Below, in pieces: positions 24,539 to 32,563 of a DNA stretch of 45,660 nucleotides (position 1 is its first letter; every line of letters begins with the position of its first letter). The notes beneath the pieces are model-generated. The model saw only the letters and a list, made by a program, of their open reading frames with translations. It searched no databases and was not told where the DNA came from. The stretch comes from Paraburkholderia podalyriae (GTDB lineage Bacteria; Pseudomonadota; Gammaproteobacteria; Burkholderiales; Burkholderiaceae), in NCBI RefSeq assembly GCF_014397785.1, contig NZ_VZQQ01000051.1:1-45660 (forward strand), written 5' to 3'. The position numbers and the translations under genes were made by a program.

Positions 24539-25819
24539 TCAGTCGAGCAGTGGCAAGTGCAGCGACACGCGGGTGCCTTTGCCGGGCTCACTGTCGAGCT
24601 TGATCGACCATTGATAGCGATCACAGATCTTCTTCACGATCGACAGACCGATGCCGAAGCCGCGACTCGCTACCCGTGCAGGTCTCGCCTGATAGAGCCG
24701 CTCAAACACATGGGGCAAGGATTCCCCGGATATGCCGCGACCCGTATCTTCGATCTGCAGCCAGCCGTCCATATAGCTGAAACGGACGCTACCGCGGTCG
24801 GTATACCGGACAGCGTTGTCGATCAGATTGGACAGAACGATCGCAAGCGCCGAGCGGTTGACCTCGACGATGAAGCCGTTGCCGACGTCAATAACCGAGT
24901 CGATACCTTTGGCAACCAGAACCTCGGCAAATGGGTCCAGCGCGTCCTCTACGGCGCTGACGAGGCGTACCGGGCCAACATCCGCTGGCGACGCTTCCCG
25001 CGCGAGCAGCAGCAAGGCGTTGACCAGTTCGACCATATTGTCGGCCGCGCGATCGATCTGTTGCAGCCGCGTCCTGGACTTCGCGCTGATGGCCGTGTCC
25101 TGATCGAGGAGCTCGCAGCTGGTCTTGATCGCCGTGAGCGGCGTGCGCAGTTCGTGGCTGACATTGCCGGTGAACTCCTTTTCCCGCTCGATCATCTCCG
25201 CCATACGCCGGTGGTAATCGTTGAATACTTCGGCCAGTTCAATCACCTCTGCTTCGTCGTACCGGGCGGGATTCACGGCCGTGGCGCCACCGTGCCTCAA
25301 CGCCTTGACCTCGCGGGCGAAACCGGCCACCTGCCGCACCAGCAGGCCCGACAGGCCGAATGCAAGCCAGAACGCAAGCAACGCGAATATGCCCGTGCCG
25401 ACCATCAGCGCATTGATGACCTCCCTGAAACGCTGCTCGTACGCACTGAAGTCGTAGACCCGGTATATCCTCGCATCGCCGAACGGTACGATCGCGACGT
25501 GGATCTCCCGGCCGTCCACGATGATTTCGTGCGTGCCGTTGCGTAGAGCCTTGACCGAAGCGGGGAGCGTAACGCGTGCAGTGCCGGCCGACGCAACGTG
25601 GCCGCCAAGTCGCGGATCGAACGGCGGCACGAGGCCCGGGTCAGTCCGGTAGCTCTGCAGCGCGCTTGCTGTGTCGTCTTCGATCAGCGCGCCGATGAGC
25701 CGCTCTTCCTGCGCCTCGGCGAGTGCCTTCACGCCGAGTGCCTGTGCGACCAGCAACAGGATCGTCAGGGCTGAAAAAACCAGCGCGACCTTGAAGCGCA
25801 GGCTACGGCGTGTTTGCAT
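24539..25819 (-). CDS. Sensor histidine kinase
   Basis: The 426-residue kinase has TM1 at residues 9-30, a periplasmic sensor of about 105 residues, and TM2 at 136-158. A HAMP-like linker follows, then the H-box FTGNVSHELRTPLTAIKTS (His222). The ATPase domain has NLIDNAVRY (N box), IEDTGRGIS (G1) and GFGIGLSIVKKI (G2). The sensor has no cysteine or histidine cluster that would suggest direct copper or silver binding of the CusS kind. Its ATG lies 17 bases inside the response-regulator gene, so the pair is co-translated. It heads the efflux operon and presumably senses its inducer in the periplasm. Confidence 0.9.
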   Translation of the reverse strand: MQTRRSLRFKVALVFSALTILLLVAQALGVKALAEAQEERLIGALIEDDTASALQSYRTDPGLVPPFDPRLGGHVASAGTARVTLPASVKALRNGTHEIIVDGREIHVAIVPFGDARIYRVYDFSAYEQRFREVINALMVGTGIFALLAFWLAFGLSGLLVRQVAGFAREVKALRHGGATAVNPARYDEAEVIELAEVFNDYHRRMAEMIEREKEFTGNVSHELRTPLTAIKTSCELLDQDTAISAKSRTRLQQIDRAADNMVELVNALLLLAREASPADVGPVRLVSAVEDALDPFAEVLVAKGIDSVIDVGNGFIVEVNRSALAIVLSNLIDNAVRYTDRGSVRFSYMDGWLQIEDTGRGISGESLPHVFERLYQARPARVASRGFGIGLSIVKKICDRYQWSIKLDSEPGKGTRVSLHLPLLD

Positions 25820-26492
25820 CGCTCACCGCGAGACGGTAGCCCAGACCGTGGACCGTATCGATCAGATCGTTTTCGCCGTGCGCGGTGAGCGCGCGCCGCA
25901 GCGTATAGACATGCGCGCGCAACGTATCGCTGTCGGGCAACTGCTCGCCCCAGATTTGCGTTTCAAGTTCGGCGCGACCGAATACGCGGTTGGGGGACTG
26001 CATCAGGATGCGCAGCAGATACAGGCACTTCGGTGGGAGCTTGACCGGTCGCCCGGCCCGTTCGACGGTGAGCGTGGCCAGATCGAAACGCACATCCGCG
26101 CACCGTAGCTCGGCCTGCGTCACCTGGCCGTTGTAGCGCTTGATCAGCGCGGCGAGCCGCGCGCCCACTTCCTTGAGTGAAAACGGCTTGACGAGGTAGT
26201 CGTCCGCGCCTTGCCGAAACCCGTGCAGCTTGTCCTCGAGCGTGTCCTTTGCCGTGAGCATCAGGACCGGCGTGTCCCGATGCGCTTCTTCGCGCAGCTT
26301 GCGACAGATCGTCAGGCCGTCCATGCCTGGCAGCGACAGGTCGAGCAGAATCGCATCCCAGTGCTGGGTCGTGGCCAGATGCAGCCCCATCGCGCCATTG
26401 GATGCGATGTCCACCTGGTAGGCGTTGCTCTCCAGATAATCGTAGAGGTTGGTCGCGATGGCTGCGTCGTCTTCAATAATGAGCACTTTCAT
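25803..26492 (-). CDS. OmpR-family response regulator
   Basis: I chose the internal ATG 26492 (MKVLIIEDDAAIA) because family similarity starts there; an in-frame start at 26546 would add 18 unlikely residues. The receiver domain has acidic residues Asp8 and Asp9, phospho-acceptor Asp51 (AILLDLSLPGMDGL) and the LVKPF lysine. The C-terminal winged helix has the OmpR pattern LPPKCLYLLRILMQSPNRVF and SDTLRAHVYTLRRAL. It is the first gene of the minus-strand operon that runs to about 9.8 kb and should activate it. Confidence 0.9.
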   Translation of the reverse strand: MKVLIIEDDAAIATNLYDYLESNAYQVDIASNGAMGLHLATTQHWDAILLDLSLPGMDGLTICRKLREEAHRDTPVLMLTAKDTLEDKLHGFRQGADDYLVKPFSLKEVGARLAALIKRYNGQVTQAELRCADVRFDLATLTVERAGRPVKLPPKCLYLLRILMQSPNRVFGRAELETQIWGEQLPDSDTLRAHVYTLRRALTAHGENDLIDTVHGLGYRLAVSDANTP

Positions 26493-26737
26493 GGCTTTCC
26501 GGGGTGTTGCTTTTTCCTCATCGCTGGGATCGACGGTGCGCGACAACTAGCGGTGGGATTGGTCTTTTGTGGGCGCGTTGACGCGCCGTGTCTCGCTTCG
26601 GGGCAGACGGCTGCGCGATTGACACCGCTTCGTCGAAGAGGTCCGCGAGCGCCTCGAACGCAGGGCTGCCAGCGCCAAACGCCAGCCATTGTCGCATCGG
26701 TGCGCGAACCCGGATCACCGATCCCTCTCCTCCCAGG

Positions 26738-26855
26738 ATTCGCGGCGCGTGTCGGGCTGCGCCAGACGATGGATACGGTGGGGGCCTTTCTGGGCCCGCT
26801 GATGGCGGTCGGACTGATGGCCTGGTTCGCCGACCACGTCCGCACGGTGTTGATG
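26738..26855 (+). pseudogene. Fragment of an MFS transporter
   Basis: The plus strand encodes GLRQTMDTVGAFLGPLMAVG and LMAWFADHVRTVL, aligning with GLRQSMDTIGAFVGPLLAIG and LMLWFSDHIRTVL of the MFS gene at 11035-12240. The IRGAC residues just upstream are readable only after a two-base frame change, so the piece is decayed. The DNA is clearly diverged from the intact gene, so it is a remnant of a related gene, not a fresh copy. Its left and right edges are in unrelated sequence. The rest of the gap (26493-26890) holds nothing I can support. Confidence 0.6.
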
Positions 26856-26890
26856 ACGGCAAGCGACACGCGGCGGCCGCGCCCGGCTTT

Positions 26891-27232
26891 TCATTTGCGC
26901 TTCGGTCCGGCCTTGCCCTTTCCGCCGCCGGCAGGCGGTTCTTCCGCAGCGCGTGCCGCACGCTGCACTGCCTGTGGTGCAGGGCCGGCGTCGGTGACTG
27001 CCGCGCCGCGATGGGGTGACTGAACCGCTTCCAGGCGCGGCGCTCCGGCCACGCGAGCCAGTGAAGCGAAGGTGGGCGCGCGTCCCGCGTTCAGATGCAT
27101 CCGCTCATCGGGCGCCGTTGCCCGGTTCTGCGCCGAGTTCGCCTGCGCGGCACCGCCGCTCTGGGCCGGTGTAGAGAGGTCGAAGGTCTTTAGCCCCTGG
27201 GACGGCTCGTCCGTTTCGATGGTGATACGCAT
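26891..27232 (-). CDS. Small hypothetical protein with a basic, Gly/Pro/Lys-rich tail
   Basis: The product is 113 residues. I chose ATG 27232 because GAGG lies eight bases upstream; ATG 27238 would sit directly against it. The N-terminus (MRITIETDEPSQGLKTFDLS) looks folded. The middle is Ala-rich and low complexity, and the end (PPAGGGKGKAGPKRK) is strongly basic and disordered. It is the last gene of a three-gene minus-strand group with the Asp-box protein and its duplicate domain. No family recognised. Confidence 0.5.
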   Translation of the reverse strand: MRITIETDEPSQGLKTFDLSTPAQSGGAAQANSAQNRATAPDERMHLNAGRAPTFASLARVAGAPRLEAVQSPHRGAAVTDAGPAPQAVQRAARAAEEPPAGGGKGKAGPKRK

Positions 27233-27253
27233 GGTCATCTCCTCGTTGGATCT

Positions 27254-27511
27254 TTATGCGTTCATGATCGCATAACGTGCTTCGATATTGACGGGCTGTG
27301 ACGTGACGTTGCGGATCGTGATCCAGTAGGTGATATCCGCGGCGGATGCCCGCTCGACTGCGACGTCCCAGTCTACCTGCGGCGCGCCGGGACGAGGCGA
27401 TGTCGAGACCACGGTCCACACCACGTCCCAGCTGGCGGGCCAGTTGAATGTATACCAGCGGTGAGTCGTGTTCGGATTCACTGTCCCGGTAAATTGCGTG
27501 CCGACGATCAT
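27254..27511 (-). CDS. Free-standing copy of the Asp-box protein's C-terminal domain
   Basis: The 85-residue protein begins MIVGTQFTGTVNPNTTHRWY and aligns along its full length with the last 85 residues of the upstream Asp-box protein (27522-27779). Shared blocks include THRWYTFNWPA, VVWTVV, RPGAPQ versus HPGAPQ, VERAS, and PVNIEARY. The domain looks like an all-beta sandwich. The start is placed at the ATG after a GGAGA ribosome-binding site; an upstream in-frame TTG is less likely. The gene follows its parent by 10 bases. It probably arose by tandem duplication of the domain. Confidence 0.7.
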   Translation of the reverse strand: MIVGTQFTGTVNPNTTHRWYTFNWPASWDVVWTVVSTSPRPGAPQVDWDVAVERASAADITYWITIRNVTSQPVNIEARYAIMNA

Positions 27512-27521
27512 GGTGCTCTCC

Positions 27522-29105
27522 TTAGTCTGCCGCGAGCACGACATAGCGTGCCTCGATGTTCACCGGCGCAGCAGTGAGGTTGGTGATGCTGATCCAGTAC
27601 GTGATCTCGTTGGCCGAGGCGCGCTCGACCTGGACCTGCCACGTGATCTGGGGCGCACCGGGATGCGGTGTGGTAGGCACTACGGTCCAGACCACGTGCC
27701 AGCAAGCAGGCCAGTTGAACGTGTACCAGCGATGCGTCTGACCGGCAGCGACCGTGCCGGTAAACTGTGTGCCCACCCACGGGCCCAACTGCATTGGCTT
27801 CGCGGTGAAGATCTCCTGGATGCCGGTGCGCGTGTCGGTCCAGAACGGGAAGAAACCCAAGGTGCTACCCGCCAGGCCGAAGTAATCGCCGATGAACGTC
27901 GTGCCCGGTGCTCCATGGGACAGGGGCGCGTCTACAGTTGGATCCCACGGCCGGTCCGTGACCGTATCGCGACTCGTAAACGACGCGCCGTTGTCGGTCG
28001 ACGTCGCCAGGATCACGTCAATCAGCCGCGCGCCCCCTTTCGGACCGAATTCATAGAACGCGCACGCGATCTCGCCGTTGGGGCGGCTCGCGAGTTGCGG
28101 GTGAAAATCATGCTGGTCGGTTCCTGAGGCAAGCCATGCCGGCAGCAGCGGCTGACCCGATGCCGGACCCTGCCAGATGGCGCCGCCGTCACCCGAGTTG
28201 CGATAGTAGACCCGCGAAACACCATCGCGATAATCGGCCCACGCGACGACCAGATTGCTGCCCGCGCCGCAACACGCTGACGCAATCGTCAGCACGCGAA
28301 ACGTTCCGCCGGGTAGTTCCGGAAAGCCGTCAGGAGCCGGCAACGGCGGCGATTTGAGCTGGGTAATACCGCTCGCCACAACCTGCGGCGCGGAAAAGCT
28401 CTGGCCGCCGTCGGTGGACATGACGAATTTGATCGTGTTGCCGAACTCTTCCCCGGCGACCCACACGATATACACCGTGCCGTCGCGCGCCACCGTGACT
28501 TCCGGCGAAAAGGAATCCGTCACGACGGTGTCCAGTCCCGCGCCAACCGGATGGGCGCCGACACCGGTCCAGGTTGCCCCATGGTCGGTCGTGCGTGCGA
28601 AGGCGAGGCGTGAGCCATTGTCCCAGGCGGCATAGACGTTGCCAAAGTGAGGGCTGCCCGGCGTGCCGTCGCCCGCGGCAGACTGCTTGTCGTCGCCGGG
28701 GTTGGGGTGAATGTAGTTCGGCGCGCTCCAGGTTCGCCCCCCGTCAGTCGACCTGTAGACCGCAATGCCGAGCGTCTCGTAGGGACTGCTCGGGCTGGGG
28801 AACGGCAGCGCGACGATATAGCAGTTTCCCAAGTTGTCCCACGCGACGGCCGGATCGGACACACCGGCCCACACCTTGTTCGGATCAGGATCCGACAGCA
28901 GTCCGAGCGGCAGTGCCTCGGTCCACGTGTAGCCGCCGTCGAATGTCGCGTAGGCACTCAGCGAGAAGTCATAGGTGGCGGGATTCACGAAGCGCTTGGA
29001 GGAACCCACCATGTTGTAGGGGTTGAGGGGGTTCACGGCCAGCCAGGATTCGCTTCGGTCGTTATGGGGATCGCTATCGACTGTGACCTGAATATCGCAG
29101 TACAT
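27522..29105 (-). CDS. BNR/Asp-box (sialidase-like) beta-propeller protein
   Basis: I chose ATG 29105 (MYCDIQVTVD) because GGAG lies eight bases upstream; the frame extends further but that part is poor. The 527-residue protein has at least six Asp-box motifs of the form S/T-x-D-x-G-x-x-W/F: TFDGGYTW, STDGGRTW, TTDHGATW, STDGGQSF, SGDGGAIW and STDNGASF. They are regularly spaced, as in six-bladed sialidase-type propellers. The C-terminal 85 residues form a separate beta domain. No signal peptide is seen, which is odd for a secreted glycan-binding or hydrolysing protein. The sialidase RIP motif and catalytic Tyr/Glu are not evident, so enzymatic activity is uncertain. Confidence 0.75.
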   Translation of the reverse strand: MYCDIQVTVDSDPHNDRSESWLAVNPLNPYNMVGSSKRFVNPATYDFSLSAYATFDGGYTWTEALPLGLLSDPDPNKVWAGVSDPAVAWDNLGNCYIVALPFPSPSSPYETLGIAVYRSTDGGRTWSAPNYIHPNPGDDKQSAAGDGTPGSPHFGNVYAAWDNGSRLAFARTTDHGATWTGVGAHPVGAGLDTVVTDSFSPEVTVARDGTVYIVWVAGEEFGNTIKFVMSTDGGQSFSAPQVVASGITQLKSPPLPAPDGFPELPGGTFRVLTIASACCGAGSNLVVAWADYRDGVSRVYYRNSGDGGAIWQGPASGQPLLPAWLASGTDQHDFHPQLASRPNGEIACAFYEFGPKGGARLIDVILATSTDNGASFTSRDTVTDRPWDPTVDAPLSHGAPGTTFIGDYFGLAGSTLGFFPFWTDTRTGIQEIFTAKPMQLGPWVGTQFTGTVAAGQTHRWYTFNWPACWHVVWTVVPTTPHPGAPQITWQVQVERASANEITYWISITNLTAAPVNIEARYVVLAAD

Positions 29106-29276
29106 CGAGGCCTCCATGAGGCAGCCAGGCCGCCGGTTGGGTTTCGCTTCGATTAACGGTTCAGGTTCAGCGCTTCTCTTCGCTGCCGGAGCGGCCGATC
29201 GTAACCGGCGCGCGTCAGCGAGGCGCATGGCGTGCGTCCAGAGCAATGCGAACCCTTTCCGCGGGTCGGCCAGCAC

Positions 29277-29768
29277 ATTTGCTAATGAAGGCCAGCAACG
29301 GGTAAACGGCGAAGGGGTTGCCGCTTTTTAACGAATACACGAAAACAAGCTGTTGCAACTGGTGAGCGGTGTGGGACCGGCACACGCTTTTCGTAGACTG
29401 CATTAAAGAAGTCAGTCCGGCTGGATTGCAGGGGTTCGCTTCGAGCGTCGCGCCAAATTTCAGAGGCTTCGCGAACGACGTAGACGCCGACGAGGAGCCC
29501 AACAACCAGGTCGGCCTAACGCACGTCACTCGCGTCGATACCGATATGTGAACGGGTCTTGGTGCCGCAAGGGGCGGCAGTCGGCCAGAAGGCGCCGTTC
29601 ATAAGTCGCATTGAATGGCCGTTCCAACGGCGGCTTTCACTGCGAAAGCCGCCGCATTCCAACGCATACAGGCTTGACGCAGCTATTCGAGAGATCAAGA
29701 GCCGCTGCGGTTCAGCGCACACTATATCGGAGGCGGGCCAGTTGTTCGGCAGTTGTTCGGCCGCGTTC
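29277..29768. other. Intergenic stretch without a supported gene
   Basis: Several short frames exist on both strands but none has protein character or a ribosome-binding site. The upstream side of the Asp-box gene should contain its promoter; I see no convincing -35/-10 pair. The right end borders a truncated glycerate-kinase gene. Confidence 0.4.
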
Positions 29769-30117
29769 TCAAGACAACTGCTCCGACGTCGGTTCGAGTT
29801 CGACACCCTGAGCATCGAGCAGCTTAATGCCGAGACCGACCAGGAGGCCTGCGCCCCCGTCGTTGGTACTGCTGCCCCCAAGCGCGACGGAGATGCGGCG
29901 CATGCCAAGGTCCATGAGAGCGCGAATCGCTTCTCCCACGCCGCGAGTGTCGCGCGCTTCGACAGGTGCACTCATGCCAACGGGGTCGGTGATTCCCGCG
30001 ATCTGCGCGACTTCGACGATACCGCTTCCGTCAGGAAGCAGTCCGACAACTGCATTGCGCACACCACCGGCGGCTCCCCGAACCGCAATCGTGCGGCTAA
30101 CGCCACCGCGCGAGAGC
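29769..30117 (-). pseudogene. Internal fragment of a glycerate kinase
   Basis: The minus strand reads IAVRGAAGGVRNAVVGLLPD, then VEVAQIAGITDPVGMS and RRISVALGGSSTNDGGAGLL, which match the GlxK/GarK glycerate 2-kinase family including its GGSSTNDGGAG loop. The N-terminal ATP-binding part and the C-terminal half are missing; the frame ends in unrelated residues at 29769. No start codon fits at the upstream edge near 30117. In GarK-type pathways the enzyme phosphorylates glycerate. Here it is a relic, possibly of an older sugar-acid pathway next to the hexuronate-type MFS gene. Confidence 0.65.
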
Positions 30118-30270
30118 GCAGCGACAGAAAATCGCCAGCGTCTCGCGACAGTCTGGCGACGGAATTGGAACGATGGGACATCGTGAGGAAGGCGCTATGT
30201 CGAGGAGTAGGGGAACGACCCACGTATTGCCAGTCGTTCCCCCATGCCTGCGCACGTCGCTCAGTTCGGA

Positions 30271-31613
30271 TTACATGCTGGCTTTCGGCGACAGTTGCGC
30301 GATATCGACCGTCTGGTTGGACGACCGGATCACCCGCATGGCGACCCACGCGACGAGGTAAGCCGAACCACAGATCACGAAGAGGATGTTATAGCCCGCG
30401 TTGATGTGTCCGAGCGCCTTGAAGTGATCGAGCACGACTCCCACCAGCAGCGGGAAGAGCGTTGCGCCGAGCGCGCCCGCCAGTCCACCGGGAAGAGCGT
30501 TGCGCCGAGCGCGCCCGCCAGTCCACCAATACCCACAACCGAACCGACAGCTGCCTTGGGGAACATGTCAGAGGCCGTCGTGAACAGGTTGGCTGACCAT
30601 CCCTGGTGCGCGGCCGCGGCGAGACTCAGGAGTGCAACCATCGCCCACATGTGGTTGATCCACGGAGACAACGCAATCGGCGTGACGAGGAACGCGAGTG
30701 CGAGCATTGTCGTCTGCCGTGCCTTGGCGACCGACCAGCCGCGACGGATGAGCGACGACGAAACCCAGCCACCGCCGACGCTGCCAATCGACGTGGCGAT
30801 GTAGACGATGACCAGCGGAAGGCCAAGATTTTTGAGGTCGAGGTGGAAGCGCGAATTGAAGTACGACGGCAACCAGAACAGCATGAACCACCAGATCGGA
30901 TCAGTCAGCAGCTTGCCCGCAAAGAAGGCCCATGTCGGACGGAGCTTGAGCAGCGAAACCCAACGTACCTTCGTCGGTGAGGCAGCAGAAGCCGAAGCGG
31001 CGTCCTCGCTGATGTATTCCAGCTCCGCTTTCGTGACCTTCTTGTGCTTCAGAGGGGCCTGATACAGGATGTACCAGAAGCCGAGCCATACGAACCCCGT
31101 AAGACCCGTGACGAAGAAAGCTGCCTCCCATCCGTACGTTGCGGCCAGCCACGGGACGACCGCGGGCGCTGCAACGGCGCCGATGCTGGTCCCCGACGTC
31201 AGGATGCCCACGGCCAGCGCCTGCTCCTTCCGGGGGAACCATTCGGAGACGCTCTTGACGGCACACGGGAAGCTTCCCGATTCCGAAATGCCCAGAAGTG
31301 CGCGCATGACGCCGAAGCCAAGCGTGCTACGCACGAGCGCATGGCCGCAAGCTGCGATGCTCCACAGCAGGACACATACGCCGTATCCGATCTTCACGCC
31401 AACCTTGTCGACGAGCTTGCCGGAGAGCAGCATACCGATCGCATAGCAGGCCGTGAACACGACGACGATGTAACTGTATTGCGTTTCAGTCCAGTTGAAC
31501 TGCACGGCAAGCGCGGGCTTCAAAAGCCCGAGAACCTGACGGTCGAGGTAGTTAATCGTCGTTGCGAAAAATAGCAGAGCGCAGATGCGCCAACGATATT
31601 TCGAAATTTCCAT
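30271..31613 (-). pseudogene. ACS-family MFS transporter, C-terminus frameshifted by a 38-bp tandem duplication
   Basis: The protein from ATG 31613 is a normal anion:cation symporter (hexuronate/ExuT-like) for about 370 residues: FFATTINYLDRQVLGLLKPA, GKLVDKVGVKIGYGV, SEWFPRKEQALAVGI. At 30452-30527 a 38-bp unit occurs twice in tandem. Because 38 is not a multiple of three, the frame shifts and gives a stop at 30375. Removing one copy restores the expected TM11-12 end (PLLVGVVLDHFKALGHINAG, then VICGSAYLVAWVAM) and a stop at 30271-30273. The truncated form may lack function. It lies downstream of the AroE-like gene and probably imports the substrate of the TetR cluster. Confidence 0.85.
30452..30527. 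repeat. 38-bp perfect tandem duplication
   Basis: Two identical adjacent copies (30452-30489 and 30490-30527), each beginning GGGAAGAGCG and ending CAGTCCACC, lie in the 3' part of the MFS gene. Such a duplication typically arises by replication slippage and can revert. Confidence 0.9.
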
Positions 31614-31711
31614 GTTTTACTCCTGTCTCCTGATCTGCGAACGCGCCTGATTGCGCATGCATCGAGCCGCTGTACCGGTTCTCTAACATCCTGTGCCGGC
31701 AGCAACCGGCC

Positions 31712-32563
31712 CTAAACCACTACACCCATAAACTTCGCTATTTGCCCAACGGAACTGAGAAGAAGATGCCGCCCAGGTTGTGTCTTCAAACCCATCGCAG
31801 AAGCTTCCTTGAGGAGGAGGGTTTTCTGCGGCTTCATGATCAGGTCAGCCACGACGGCATCCTTGTTGAGGTCAGATATGTCGATCGGTATGGCATCCGA
31901 TGGACGCATGCCTACCGGGGAGGCGTTGACTATCAGATCGTCGGAGCGGCGACCGATGGCATCCGAAATTTCGACATGCACATGCCGGTATCTATTTCGT
32001 AGCTCGGTGCTGAGGATCTCGACTGCGTCGCGCCGAACATCAGCGAGCCGTAGTCTGGCAACGCCAGTTGCGCACAGCGCGTTCGCGACAGCACGACCCG
32101 CTCCACCCGCCGCGCCGACAAGAAGCGCCTGACGCCCGGATACAGACACACCTTGCTGTTCAAGGCCAATCACAAAGCCTTCCCCATCAAAGTTATCGCC
32201 AAGCCATCCGCCGTCTTCCAGCTTTCTGAGGCAGTTCACCGCCCCAATTGCAGCTGCGCGCTCAGTCGTTCGGACGCCAAGTACATCGCATGCGGCGACC
32301 TTGTGGGGCACCGTGATGACCACTCCTGCCAGGTTCTGCACAGCCGAAAAACCGGAGATCGCCTCGTGCAATCTGTTGGGCGACACATGCGCTGGCACCA
32401 GGATCGCATTGATGCCCATCTGCACGAAATGAGAGTTGAAGAACTCGGGCGACTTCACCTGGGAGATAGGGTCCGCGACGATCACAACGATCCTGGTATC
32501 CCCATCGACCCATTCAGGCAAAGTGGGGAGCCTGGAAGAAGCGCAATCAGCTGAAATTTGCAT
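31712..32563 (-). CDS. Shikimate dehydrogenase-like (AroE-family) enzyme
   Basis: The 283-residue protein has the AroE layout. In the N-terminal substrate domain, SQVKSPEFFN replaces the usual S-x-S-P site and GVVITVPHKVAA carries the catalytic Lys; NFDGEGFVIGL carries the catalytic Asp. The NAD(P) domain has ALLVGAAGGAGRAV, and VNASPVGM is typical. It is not the housekeeping AroE by context: it overlaps the enoyl-CoA hydratase-like gene by 17 bases in a catabolic operon. Related paralogues oxidise quinate or other cyclic polyols. The likely role is an NAD(P)-dependent dehydrogenase on a cyclic hydroxy acid (inference). Confidence 0.82.
   Translation of the reverse strand: MQISADCASSRLPTLPEWVDGDTRIVVIVADPISQVKSPEFFNSHFVQMGINAILVPAHVSPNRLHEAISGFSAVQNLAGVVITVPHKVAACDVLGVRTTERAAAIGAVNCLRKLEDGGWLGDNFDGEGFVIGLEQQGVSVSGRQALLVGAAGGAGRAVANALCATGVARLRLADVRRDAVEILSTELRNRYRHVHVEISDAIGRRSDDLIVNASPVGMRPSDAIPIDISDLNKDAVVADLIMKPQKTLLLKEASAMGLKTQPGRHLLLSSVGQIAKFMGVVV

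Noticed and set aside
24389..25546. 385-codon plus-strand frame opposite the histidine kinase
   Set aside because: The kinase has complete H, N and G boxes; the antisense frame has no recognisable domain.
26211..27023. 270-codon plus-strand frame across the response regulator and the gap
   Set aside because: Only its MFS-like stretch is meaningful, and that is reported separately as a fragment; the remainder is antisense to the regulator.
29215..29529. 104-codon minus-strand frame upstream of the Asp-box gene
   Set aside because: Mixed composition without motif, no ribosome-binding site, no supporting context.
29559..30404. 281-codon plus-strand frame
   Set aside because: It is antisense to the glycerate-kinase fragment and the MFS C-terminus and has no protein-like pattern.
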